Under the pieces are notes generated by a model, which saw only the letters and a list, made by a program, of their open reading frames with translations, had not been told where the DNA came from and did not search any database. Shown in pieces: positions 47,653-57,477 of a DNA stretch of 64,000 nt. The first letter of the stretch is position 1, and each line of letters starts with the position of its first letter. This DNA comes from DOZZ01 sp963792655 (GTDB lineage Bacteria > Acidobacteriota > Terriglobia > Bryobacterales > Bryobacteraceae): contig CAWBWU010000003.1 of NCBI GenBank assembly GCA_963792655.1, positions 1,054,001 through 1,118,000 of the forward strand, in the 5' to 3' direction. The translations under genes and the position numbers were made by a program.

Positions 47653-48554
47653 GACGGGTTCCTCTGGTTAACAACTGGTGCCACAGCGCCATGAGGACCA
47701 TGGCCATCAGGAAGATGATCAATCCGGACATCGCGTGGAAGAATCCTTCAGCGAGTTCCGGCTTGGTTTCGGCCAGAATTCCGGTCAATGTCACGCGCCC
47801 GGCGTTGGCCAGAATGGCAATGGGAATCGTGCTTAGGAACAACACCACGCGAATCCAGATCTTCTTTTCGAAGAAGTAGCCAAACACCAGACGACACGAA
47901 AGATAAAGACAACAGCGAGCGGATTCCGCTGCACGCCTCAACAACATTCAAAGTCTGGTCGGGCAACTCCAACACATTGCCTTCGCGCAGAACCGGAATG
48001 TTCAAAATCGAGAGCGCGCGCTCGGCAGCTTCGCTCGCAATGATCTGCAGGGGGAAGGTGATCTTGTTATAGATGACGCCCGGGATAGGAACCATAAAGA
48101 AGAGCAGGAACAGCGGGAACGCCAATGTCTTCAGATAGCGCACACCGCCTAACGCGAGCACCAGGCCCACCACAGTGATCAGAAACGCGGTGCGCGCGAG
48201 AAACAGCTCCGCGCCCATGGTGGCGATCAGCAACTGCACCGCGCCGTAGAGCACAATCAGAATGCCCCATCGATTTGGCTGGGGAGTAAGGCGGGCTAAT
48301 TCATCTTTCTTTTGCCAGGCAATATAAGCGGCGACCACGGGAACGAAGAAGCCATGCCCCATGTCCGCATCGTTATTCCATTGGCGGACCAGAAGATATA
48401 AAACTGGCGCATAACAAACCAGGAGCAGTGCGCCAAACCAGCCTATAGCAGGCCAGGAGACAGCAGTTTCCGACTTGACGTTCACGTTTTGAGCGGCACC
48501 CGGGCTTAGAGCCGCGCCTATTTCTGGCATCGCCGCTCCCTTTTCAGAGGACAA
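47639..48554 (-). CDS. Exosortase (first copy, one frameshift)
   Basis: Extra T at about 47903; corrected 304 residues. Eight-helix membrane protein with the protease-like triad: Cys208 in VVEACSGIRS, Arg in LANAGRVTLTG, His in FHAMSG. VPIPGVIYNKITFPLQ is the usual loop before the Cys. Cleaves PEP-CTERM signals during export. An alternative start at 48530 (MPEIG) is possible. Divergent from the S55-type gene by about 70 bases. Confidence 0.92.
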
Positions 48555-48623
48555 TGTAATTCTAACATCAGGCTCGTCTGGGGAACCTTGCCCGGCAAAA
48601 CGGCGTCCCGATACTTGTAACGC

Positions 48624-50381
48624 ATGCTCATGACCTTCAGGCGACTCTTTCTACCGGCGCTTCTGCTGGCAACTACGGGGTTGGCGCAGACCCTCACGAT
48701 TATGCCATTGCGGGAAGTCAAGGCAGGTATGCATGCCACGGGCAGGACTATATTCCAGGGGAACCGCATCGACGATTTCGATGTGGAGATTCTGGGAGTC
48801 ATGGAAAACATCGGGCCCAAACAGAACCTGATCCTGGCGCGCTTATCAGGCGGACCGCTGGAGAAAACAGGTGTAATGCAAGGGATGAGCGGCAGCCCGG
48901 TCTATCTGAATGGAAAGCTCATCGGCGCTGTCGCTATGGCCTTTCCGTACTCCAAAGAACCGATCGCGGGAATTCGACCGATTGAGGAAATGCTGCGCGT
49001 GGGCACCAACAGCTTACCTGCGCAGCCAACAGCCACGGCATGGCGCGGCGGCGCTTTGACTGACTCCCTTCCCGCACCGGCGGCGGTAGCGGCCGGTGGC
49101 AGCCGCATCGAGAACATCGCAACGCCCTTAGCTTTCGGCGGCTTCACACAAACAGCTATCGACGCGTTTGCGCCAAAGCTGCGCGCACTCGGACTCGATC
49201 CGCGTCAGGGCACCACAGTCGGTGCAAGCAAGACGATCAAGATGGGTAACCCGGCCGACCTCAAGCCCGGGTCGATGATCAGCGTGCAGATGATGAGCGG
49301 CGACTTAAGCGTAGGCGCCGACGGCACGGTCACGGCAATCGACGGCGACCGTGTGTATGCGTTCGGCCATCGCTTCTTTGCGCTGGGTCCGACGGGCTTG
49401 CCGTTCGCGCGCGCCGAAGTAATCGCGCTGATGCCGAACCTGAATACTTCATTCAAGCTGTCGGAAGCGAAGGAATTGATGGGCGTGATCTCGCAGGATC
49501 GCGATGCGGCGATCACCGGTACGTTGGGCCGCTATGCATCGCTGATCCCGGTGACCATCGACGTAAGCCATGCCGGGCGCAAGATCGAATCGTACAAGAT
49601 GAACATGATCGACGACCGGCTGCTGGCGCCCGTGCTCTTGCAGATGGCCGTGTTCTCTTCGCTGGATGCGACGGAACGTTCGGTGGGCAGCGCGAGCCTT
49701 GCACTGAGGGGCTCTATCGAGTTCACCGATAAGCGGCCGCCCGTGCAGTTGAGCAACTTCTCCTCTGGCGATAGCGGGTCGGCCATGCAGGCTTCGATCA
49801 ATGCGATGGTTCCGCTCGCCTACATTTTGCAGGGCGGCTTTGATGTCCTGCACGTGAAGAAGATCGCGTTTGAAATTGATTCGTCCGAAACAAAGCGCGC
49901 TTTGCAGATTGAGGATGTCACGCCTTCGCGCCGCGAAGTGCGGCCCGGCGACACGTTGGACCTGACTACGCTGCTGACCGGTGACAACGGCCTGGAAGTA
50001 ACGCGCGTGACGCATGTGCAGATTCCAACAGGCTCAGCGCCGGGGACCATTTACTTCACAGTTGCCGATGGCACACAGACCAGCGTTGCGGCTTTACGGC
50101 AAACGTTGAACGTGACCCCGCGCTCACCCGAGCAATTGCTCGAAACAGTGCGCAGCTTGAAAGGCAACACACGCGCTTACGTCCGCATGTGGCGCACCGA
50201 TGCAGATTTCCAGGTTGCGGGGGACGACTTACCCGGTACGCCGCCGTCTGTCGCATTGATCCTGGCATCGACGCAAGGTGTCACGCAGACGCGCAACTCT
50301 CAAATCCGCGAGTACGAAATCGACCCGGGCGACCTGCTGGTGACTGGATCGAAGACCGTTCAGGTCGAGGTTAAACCTTGA
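48624..50381 (+). CDS. SpoIVB/S55-like peptidase-domain protein, secreted
   Basis: 585 residues. Signal peptide, then the S55 domain: FQGNRIDDFDVEILGV, GMSGSPVYLNGKLIGAV (catalytic Ser) and FGHRFFALG. SpoIVB-type serine proteases cut regulators in the envelope; family members in non-sporulating acidobacteria have no known target. The C-terminal 300 residues are beta-rich and unassigned. Its TGA overlaps the TTG start of the propeller gene. Confidence 0.88.
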   Translation: MLMTFRRLFLPALLLATTGLAQTLTIMPLREVKAGMHATGRTIFQGNRIDDFDVEILGVMENIGPKQNLILARLSGGPLEKTGVMQGMSGSPVYLNGKLIGAVAMAFPYSKEPIAGIRPIEEMLRVGTNSLPAQPTATAWRGGALTDSLPAPAAVAAGGSRIENIATPLAFGGFTQTAIDAFAPKLRALGLDPRQGTTVGASKTIKMGNPADLKPGSMISVQMMSGDLSVGADGTVTAIDGDRVYAFGHRFFALGPTGLPFARAEVIALMPNLNTSFKLSEAKELMGVISQDRDAAITGTLGRYASLIPVTIDVSHAGRKIESYKMNMIDDRLLAPVLLQMAVFSSLDATERSVGSASLALRGSIEFTDKRPPVQLSNFSSGDSGSAMQASINAMVPLAYILQGGFDVLHVKKIAFEIDSSETKRALQIEDVTPSRREVRPGDTLDLTTLLTGDNGLEVTRVTHVQIPTGSAPGTIYFTVADGTQTSVAALRQTLNVTPRSPEQLLETVRSLKGNTRAYVRMWRTDADFQVAGDDLPGTPPSVALILASTQGVTQTRNSQIREYEIDPGDLLVTGSKTVQVEVKP

Positions 50382-52605
50382 AAGCGTTGCTGCTGTTGCT
50401 GAGCGCGAGCGCTCTGTTTGCATCAAGCACATTGACGTGGGAGATGACGAGCTATCAGGATTTCGTCAAAGGCAAGTTCACCGGCGTGTCGCTCGGGCGC
50501 GATGGAGACTTGAGCCTGGCACCGAAGCTCGAGACGGTCTTTAACTCCGAACAGCCAGTGATCTGGAGTCTGGCGCAAGGATCGGATGGCACGGTGTATG
50601 CGGCTACCGGGCACCGGGGAAAGCTTTATCGCATTGATCCCTCGGGCAAGAGCTCGTTGATTTGGACATCGACGGAGCCGGAGATTTTTGCGCTCGCGAT
50701 GGGCACGGGCAATGTGCTCTACGCGGGGACATCACCCGACGGCAAGATCTATCGCATCGAGAATGGCAAGGCGTCTGTCTACTTCGATCCCAAGTCGCGC
50801 TATATCTGGTCGCTCACAACGGGTCCTGATGGTGCGCTCTACGCGGGCACCGGCGACCAGGGGAAAGTATTTCGCATCACTGCTGAAGGCCAGGGGAGCG
50901 AGTATTACGCGACCGGCCAGACTCACGTAACCGGGCTTAGTTTCGATAGCCAGAAGCGCCTGCTGGCAGGCACCGAGCCCAATGGCATTCTGTATCGCAT
51001 TACCGCGAAGGACAAGGCGTTCGCACTCTACAACGCGAGCCTTCCGGAGATTCGCGCCATCGGCTTCGGACCCGACGGCAGTATCTACGCCGCGGGATTG
51101 GGTGGTTCCGTCGCGCGCCGCGGACAAGCAGCAGGCACTACGCCGCAGGGCACCACAAGCACGGGACTACACCGACTGTCACAACTTCGATCACCGTTAC
51201 TGCCGAAAGCGCCGCAGCGGGTCCAGACATGAAGGGGCTCGAAGCGAAACCGGCGGCGGCTGCCACAGCCACGACCAGCACTGCCGCGGCCACGCCGGCG
51301 CAGAACATCGAGGTCGCGGGAGTGGAGAAGTCAGCGATCTATCGCATTCGCCCCGACAACACCGTCGAAACATTATGGAGCTCGAAAGAAGAGAACATCT
51401 ACGATCTGCTGCCGCTCGATGGCCAAATCCTGTTCTCGACCGATGGCAACGGAAGGCTCTACCGGCTGTCTCCCGATCACAAGGTCACACTCATCAGTCA
51501 GACCAATGACGCGGAGATGTTGCGCCTGCTGCGCAGCGGCTCCTCCGTGCTCGCAGCGACAGGCAACATGGGACGCGTGTATCGCCTTTCGTCTGCGACA
51601 GCAGAGCGCGGCACATACGAGTCCCCCATTTACGATTCAGGGACCATCTCGCGTTGGGGGCAATTACGCTGGCAGGGCAACGGCGCGATTCAGGTGCGCA
51701 CGCGAACAGGCAACTCATTGCGGCCGGACCGCACGTGGAGCGATTGGTCCGAACTGTTGAAGGACGCCAGCGGTGCGCAGGTCACCAGCCCGAACGCGCG
51801 CTACATCCAGTGGGAGGCGCAATTCGCATCGAGCGCTACGCCTCCGCACATGCAGGGCGTGAGCGTCTCTTATCTTCCGCAGAACTCGCCGCCCGTGGTG
51901 CGGTCGATCGTTGTCGCCGCAGCGCCCGCAACCGCGGCAACGCCCACCAAGGCCGCGATTCCGGCCGGTTCCACCAGCGCTTACGCCATCACTGTAACCG
52001 ACACGGGTGACGCGGGGCCGGCCACCAGCACGGGCACGCCGGTGCAGACGCTGTCACGCGCTGCGTCGCAACAAATCGTCATCACCTGGCAGGCGGACGA
52101 TCCCGAAGGCGACAAGCTGGTGTACACGTTGAGCTTTCGCGGTGAAGGTGAGCGCGAGTGGAAGACGCTGCGCTCGAACCTGCACGAGAATACCTTTGGA
52201 ATTGACTCCGACACGCTTGCCGATGGCCGCTACTACTTCCGCGTCGGCGCTTCCGATCGTGAGTCGAACCCCGCTGGTCAAGCGATGGATGCTGAGTTAA
52301 TCAGCTCGCCGGTGTTGATCGACAATACGCCGCCCGAGGTGAAGTTCACCAGCGTCACGCGCGCCGGCAGTGTTGCGAAACTCGCAATCGCCGTCACTGA
52401 CGTTACGTCGCCATTGCGGCGTTGCGAGTACTCGATCGATGCTGGGGCCTGGGTTCCGCTTGCCGCAGACGACGGCGTGATCGACAGCTCGCATGAGACC
52501 TTCGCGCTCGAAGTGCCCCTGCGCAGCACTGGTGAACATGTCATTGCGGTGCGCGCGGTCGACAGCGGCAACAACACCGGCATCGCGAAGACCGTTCTGC
52601 ACTGA
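50378..52605 (+). CDS. Secreted beta-propeller and Ig-like protein (one frameshift)
   Basis: TTG start overlaps the previous stop (TTGA). A missing base at about 51163; restored length 742 residues. Signal peptide, then repeated propeller blades with the pattern GxxGxLYRI (GHRGKLYRID, SPDGKIYRIE, GDQGKVFRI, EPNGILYRI, NGRLYRL), an Ala/Thr-rich linker at about 255-300, and two fibronectin/Ig-like domains with QNSPPVVRSI and NTPPEVKFTS. Likely a ligand-binding partner of the S55-type protein, since the two are translationally coupled. Confidence 0.85.
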
Positions 52606-53312
52606 TGGAAAAACGCGTTCTCAAGACGCTCGAACGCGTAATCTCGAAGGCCGGGCTTGGCTCGCGTACACAAGCGCGAAGCTGGATCGGGCAAGGCCGC
52701 GTGCGAGTCAACGGCCGCGAGATCCAGAACCCGGACCACTGGATCGACCTCGATCGCGACAAGGTTGCGTTCGATGGCAAGCCATTACGCGCGGCGAAGA
52801 AGCGTTATCTGCTCTTGCACAAGCCCGCCGGCTACATCACCACTTTCAAAGATCCGGAGCGGAGGCCAACAGTCTACGATCTCATTCGCGATGTTGCGGG
52901 CTTCGTGTCTCCTGTCGGGCGGCTCGATCTGGATACCAGCGGCCTGTTGATCATGACAAACGACAACGATTTTGCAGAGCGGCTGACCAACCCCGACTTC
53001 AAAGTTCCGAAGACTTATCGCGTCGTCGCAGCCAGACCCGTCTCCGATGCGGACCTGGATGCTCTGGCGCGGGGCGTGCAATTGCGAGACGGTCCCACGC
53101 GGCCGGCGGTTGTCGCGCGTATCGATGCCAACACACTAACGCTCACCATTACTGAAGGCCGCAACCGGCAAGTCCGGCGCATGCTCGAGGCGATCGGCAA
53201 CGAAGTGCGCGAACTCACCCGCTTTGCGATCGGGTCGTTGCAGATTGGGGGGCTCGCGTCAGGAGCGTGGCGCGAACTCACTCCGCAGGAAGTCGCGCGC
53301 TTGCGCGGTTAG
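52605..53312 (+). CDS. RsuA/RluB-family pseudouridine synthase
   Basis: 235 residues. N-terminal S4 RNA-binding domain (SKAGLGSRTQARSWIGQG), catalytic Asp108 in VGRLDLDTSGL, and GRNRQVRRMLEAIG. Modifies rRNA (RluB at 2605 or RsuA at 16S 516; not decidable). Start shares its A with the preceding stop (TGATG). Ends 4 bases inside the convergent DHH gene. Confidence 0.93.
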   Translation: MEKRVLKTLERVISKAGLGSRTQARSWIGQGRVRVNGREIQNPDHWIDLDRDKVAFDGKPLRAAKKRYLLLHKPAGYITTFKDPERRPTVYDLIRDVAGFVSPVGRLDLDTSGLLIMTNDNDFAERLTNPDFKVPKTYRVVAARPVSDADLDALARGVQLRDGPTRPAVVARIDANTLTLTITEGRNRQVRRMLEAIGNEVRELTRFAIGSLQIGGLASGAWRELTPQEVARLRG

Positions 53313-54262
53313 CCCTTTAGCTCTTCAATAATGGCTGCAGCCACGCGACGCGCTTCGTCGAGTTGATCCGGCGGCAGGCTGATCGCGCCGACGCGGGGAT
53401 GCCCACCGCCTCCGTAGCGCTCACAGATCGACGCCAGGTTGTGCACCGGTTCGCTCGGAGCCCAGGGATTCGAACCCACCGAGATTTTGGTGCGGAAACT
53501 CGAAGGCAACACCGACACCGTGTAGACGCTCGTCGGAAACAAGTAGTAGGGGATGAACTTGTTGTAGCCTTCGAGGTCACAGCCGGTAAGGTCGAAGGTA
53601 ACGACATTACCATCCTGATGCGCGCGCTCGCGAATGATGTCGATCGAACGCAAGTGGCGCTCATAAAGCGGTTGGTACATGTCGCGCACTTCGGGCTGCT
53701 CGACAATCTGTTCGAGCGGCATGTGCTGCATCCAACCGATGATTTTGTGAATTAGATCGCTGCCCTTCGAACCTTCGATCACCAGCGTCAGCTTCATCGC
53801 TGGTGCGCCAAGCTCAACGGCGCTCTTCGCGTTCTCGTACTGCGCGCCATCGATGATGTTGGCCCAGTGCACGAGTTGCGTCAGATCAGGTGCGGTAAAT
53901 CCAAAACGTTCGCGGGCGATAGTCGAGATGTATGTGGTGCACGACTTGTAGCTGATGTCGTACATCTTCTTGCCGCTGCGGTCGCGGTGAAAGTGCTGGG
54001 CATCTTCCGGCGTAAGAAACGCGCTCTGGTGATGGTCGAACCACCACGTCAGCTTGGCGTTGCTTGAGTACTTGAAATCGACGATGGCGTTCTCGTCGCC
54101 ATCGAAGAGTTCGTCCTCGAAGGTTTGCGACGCTTTGTGCGCCATGCCGGTGTAGGCGAAGCGGCAGCCGGGGTAAAACGCGCCCTCAACGAAACGGCTG
54201 AAGTACGCGGCGGAAGCGGCTCCGTCAAAACAATGGTCATGGTACAGAACGCGAACGAGCAT
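53309..54262 (-). CDS. DHH-superfamily phosphoesterase-like protein
   Basis: 317 residues. N-terminal motif HDHCFDGAASA (DHH motif I), WWFDHHQSAF (DHH), and the C-terminal DHHA1-type motif GGGGHPRVGA. Related to NrnA-like or c-di-nucleotide phosphodiesterases and recJ-type nucleases. Substrate uncertain: nanoRNA, pAp or cyclic dinucleotide. Intact frame. Confidence 0.85.
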   Translation of the reverse strand: MLVRVLYHDHCFDGAASAAYFSRFVEGAFYPGCRFAYTGMAHKASQTFEDELFDGDENAIVDFKYSSNAKLTWWFDHHQSAFLTPEDAQHFHRDRSGKKMYDISYKSCTTYISTIARERFGFTAPDLTQLVHWANIIDGAQYENAKSAVELGAPAMKLTLVIEGSKGSDLIHKIIGWMQHMPLEQIVEQPEVRDMYQPLYERHLRSIDIIRERAHQDGNVVTFDLTGCDLEGYNKFIPYYLFPTSVYTVSVLPSSFRTKISVGSNPWAPSEPVHNLASICERYGGGGHPRVGAISLPPDQLDEARRVAAAIIEELKG

Positions 54263-54322
54263 CAGGAAAACCTCTAAGGTTGCCTGAAGAAAGCGCGAAA
54301 AGCAAATCGAAAAAAGCGGCGG

Positions 54323-54952
54323 CTAACTGCGGAAGCAGTGGTCCACTTCAGGGATGATGCGCGCGGCGAAAGCTAAAGCCTGTTCGGAAGCACCCGGCTG
54401 ATCGGGAACCGTGATGCGCACGATCGAACCGGCGGTGCGGCCATCGGCCATGGTGTCGCGGATCAGCAGCACCTTGGCATAGTACTCATCGGCGACGATG
54501 CGGTCTTTCGATTGGTACCAGTAGAAGACCAGCATGCGCTGGCCGCCATTCTGGATGTAGTACTTGTTGATGGGAATCGTGCGGCCCTTCACCACGAGGT
54601 TCGCGGTTTCATGCTTCCAGATTTCCCAACCGCTGCCCGGCAGACAGTGCTTCGGCGAGTGCATGCTTTCGCCCGCGCGCTGCTGTTCATAAAACGCGAT
54701 GAAGAGACCCAGCTGATCGTTCGCGCGCTGATACGTGCGCGAGAGATAACTGGTCGGCAAGAGACGTCCAAGCACGCGCGGCGTCAACTGCTGTGTGTCG
54801 CGCACGGCCCAGCCATCGATCTCACGATCGATCGTATCGAGCGCGTAAGCCAGGGAATCAGGGTGCCGGCGCAGCTCCGTCCAGCGATAAGTAAGAAGCG
54901 TGGCGGCCAGCAGAACCACCGTTACGAGCATCTTCATCGGCGATGACTTCAT
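54323..54952 (-). CDS. EpsI-family exosortase-associated protein (second copy)
   Basis: 209 residues. N-terminal anchor (MLVTVVLLAATLLTYRW) and the same core motifs as the first copy: MHSPKHCLPGSGW and VFYWYQSKDRIVADEYY. The start overlaps the exosortase stop by ATGA. Only about 35% look identical to the first copy by eye, so the two are not a recent duplication. Confidence 0.9.
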   Translation of the reverse strand: MKSSPMKMLVTVVLLAATLLTYRWTELRRHPDSLAYALDTIDREIDGWAVRDTQQLTPRVLGRLLPTSYLSRTYQRANDQLGLFIAFYEQQRAGESMHSPKHCLPGSGWEIWKHETANLVVKGRTIPINKYYIQNGGQRMLVFYWYQSKDRIVADEYYAKVLLIRDTMADGRTAGSIVRITVPDQPGASEQALAFAARIIPEVDHCFRS

Positions 54953-55830
54953 GGAACCTCAAACCAGCGGTGCAGAGCCTTGGCAAATCCGTAAAGTATG
55001 CCGAAGCCCGCAACGAACACCAACCAGCCGGAGAAGGCATGGTAGAAGCCCATCGCAAACTTCTCCTGATAATCGGCGATGATCGCGGTTCCCGAGACGC
55101 GCAGAACGTTTACTGCAATCGAGAGCGGAATCGACAACACGAAAAGCACCCACCGCGTCCACACCCGCGTGCATTGCAGAAATCCGAGCAGCAGGCTCGC
55201 CACCATCGATGCCGCCAGCGAGTTCAATCCACTGCAAGCTTCTTCAACGCCGAGCGAGATGCGCGCAAGATTGATGACGTTGCCATCGCGGTATACCGAA
55301 ACGCCGCAAGCCTGCGCGACGCGTGCCGCTATGTCCGAAGCGAAGAGCTGTAGCGGAGCTGAGATCGAGTTGTAAATGAGCGCCGGCAGAGGAACCATGG
55401 TCGCCAGCAGTACAAAGGGGAAGGTCAGTACACGAAGGCGAGCGCGGCCCCAAAATGTCCACACCATTCCCGCCAGCAGCAAAACGAAAGAGAGCCGCGG
55501 AAGGAAAAACTCTGCGCCTACTTTACCTGCGATAAACATCAGGCAAGCAAAACCCATCAACCACAAGCCGCGCCAATCAGGAGAGACAGGCACTTCTCTC
55601 AAAGCGTCGCGCCGATGCCAGGCGATTAAAGCGGCGAGCGGCGGAATCAGAAGACCGTAGGAAAGACTCGGGTCCGTCCACCAGTCATTCGCCAGATCTG
55701 CAAGCACGTCGGTGTACAGCAGCACCAAGAGAAGCAGTAATACGGCAGAGTTAACGAGGAAAGTCCAACGGAAAGGGCGCAAAAAACTAAAGAAGCTTCC
55801 CTGAACTACAGGTTGTTGGGTTGTCCCCAT
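54949..55830 (-). CDS. Exosortase (second copy)
   Basis: 293 residues, eight membrane helices, intact frame. Cys199 in VEEACSGLNSL, Arg244 in AVNVLRVSG and His264 in FYHAFSG form the expected triad; VPLPALIYNSISAPLQLFAS precedes it. Starts 240 bases from the divergent barrel gene; this AT-rich spacer (55831-56069) must hold both promoters. Confidence 0.95.
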   Translation of the reverse strand: MGTTQQPVVQGSFFSFLRPFRWTFLVNSAVLLLLLVLLYTDVLADLANDWWTDPSLSYGLLIPPLAALIAWHRRDALREVPVSPDWRGLWLMGFACLMFIAGKVGAEFFLPRLSFVLLLAGMVWTFWGRARLRVLTFPFVLLATMVPLPALIYNSISAPLQLFASDIAARVAQACGVSVYRDGNVINLARISLGVEEACSGLNSLAASMVASLLLGFLQCTRVWTRWVLFVLSIPLSIAVNVLRVSGTAIIADYQEKFAMGFYHAFSGWLVFVAGFGILYGFAKALHRWFEVP

Positions 55831-56069
55831 GAGGTTTACTGAGCGGTTCGCATTCTAGATCAGACGGAACATGGCTGACCCTCGTGATGCGATTGACATT
55901 TTCAACGCGTGCCGATTGCGTAAGAATACCATAAGCAAAAGCGAGTAAGAAAGTATTGCAAAAGTAAATTTTACCCCGTCGCGTGAAAACCCATTGCTGT
56001 ACATTCGCCTTCGAAGCTGGCAGAATAGGTTCCTCCATCGCCATCCGTTAGGAAAAGGAGAACCCCTGT

Positions 56070-57452
56070 ATGCACGCACGCTTTTCGGTTTCCGTGCTGG
56101 CGCTGTTGTCCGCGCTGCCGCTCTGTTCGCAGATCACTCCTTCAGATATTCCTTCGACCATCGACTCCGACCTGAGACAAAACGGGTTCGGGCTGTATAG
56201 CGCATCCATCTTCGGCGCGTGGTTTTCTTCCGGTCAGGGCCAGCTTTTGACGTTGGGAACAACGAACCTGCCGGCCGATGGGGCTTACGGCGGCGCTGCG
56301 TCCGGCGGGTGGACTCACGGAACGGCTATCTCAAACATCTCCGTTGTCTACAGCTTCGACTACACCGCGCGCGTGCGTTATTCGGCATTGAACGCGATGA
56401 ACCATTCTCTGACGATTGGTTCAACGCATCGCCTATCGCCCCGTTTGACGGAGAATTACAACGCGACGGCCGCGATCAGCAATCTGGCGCATTCGCTGTT
56501 CCAACCGGGTGTCTACAGCCAGGTGGCTGCTCTGCCCGTAAGTTTCGGAACGTTCCAGAACACGGTTCTGAACGGAAGTCTTTCCGACGCATCGATTGCT
56601 TCCACGTTGACAGGAACTCCTATCCTGGATTCGCCGGCGCAGACGTTGCTGTTCGGGACCCGGTTCCTTGAAGCGAGCATGAGCAACACGCTCAGCTACG
56701 CGTATTCGCAGCGCACGAGCCTGTCCGTTACTCTTGGCGCCACACGCTTGCAGCATCTCTCGGACAATAGCGGCAGCCAGCGGGTGCAACAGGCGTACCT
56801 GCTCGGGGATTCGCTTGGCGAGAATGTTTCAGCGCATGCGTCGCATGCCCTGACGCCCCGAACGCACGTGGGTGTTGCCGTAGCTGTGCGACGCATTTCC
56901 TCGCGCTACGTTGATGCTCTTACGACAATCTTGACCTTTGACGCAAACCGCAACATGGGCATTCACTGGTTTGTGGGCGGCGACATCGGCGTCGGCGATA
57001 ATCAGACGTTGAATTCTAAGAAGTTGAACGTGTCCCACGGGCTGGCGCACTACGAAGCGGGCGGGCGTCTCGGCTACAAGGCCTTTGCCAACACTCTGAT
57101 TGCCAGCTTTGACAGCACTACATCCGACACCTACGGCATTGGCTCCTCGCGCAGCGTCTTCGCCCAGGGCAGTTATAACTGGGCCATACCGGGCGGCCGT
57201 TGGGCTTTTCACAGCACCGCAAGCTGGAACGACTTCCAGGGTTCCATACTCGCTCGTACTCTTTCGGGTTGGCGCGCAGGCGCCGGACTGACACGGCACA
57301 TTAGCAATCACCTCTCTGTCGACGGTCAGTACTACTACCGTTCCAACACCGGCTACTTCCGCGGGGCCGCTTACGACCTGCAAAATAACGGTGTGCAGGT
57401 GTCGTTGTTATGGAATCCCGGCCGGCGTGGCGGACTTGGTCTTTCACAGTAG
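56070..57452 (+). CDS. Outer-membrane beta-barrel protein of the EPS region
   Basis: 460 residues, preceded by AAGGAG 9 bases upstream. Signal peptide, then alternating hydrophobic/polar strands with Ser/Thr/Gly/Tyr (for example NISVVYSFDYTARVRYSALN, SVDGQYYYRSNTGYF) ending in VSLLWNPGR. Barrel proteins next to exosortase and Wzz genes usually form the outer-membrane exit for the polymer. Which family is not clear by eye. Confidence 0.7.
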   Translation: MHARFSVSVLALLSALPLCSQITPSDIPSTIDSDLRQNGFGLYSASIFGAWFSSGQGQLLTLGTTNLPADGAYGGAASGGWTHGTAISNISVVYSFDYTARVRYSALNAMNHSLTIGSTHRLSPRLTENYNATAAISNLAHSLFQPGVYSQVAALPVSFGTFQNTVLNGSLSDASIASTLTGTPILDSPAQTLLFGTRFLEASMSNTLSYAYSQRTSLSVTLGATRLQHLSDNSGSQRVQQAYLLGDSLGENVSAHASHALTPRTHVGVAVAVRRISSRYVDALTTILTFDANRNMGIHWFVGGDIGVGDNQTLNSKKLNVSHGLAHYEAGGRLGYKAFANTLIASFDSTTSDTYGIGSSRSVFAQGSYNWAIPGGRWAFHSTASWNDFQGSILARTLSGWRAGAGLTRHISNHLSVDGQYYYRSNTGYFRGAAYDLQNNGVQVSLLWNPGRRGGLGLSQ

Positions 57453-57477
57453 CATCCGCCGCTAACGGAACCCCTTC

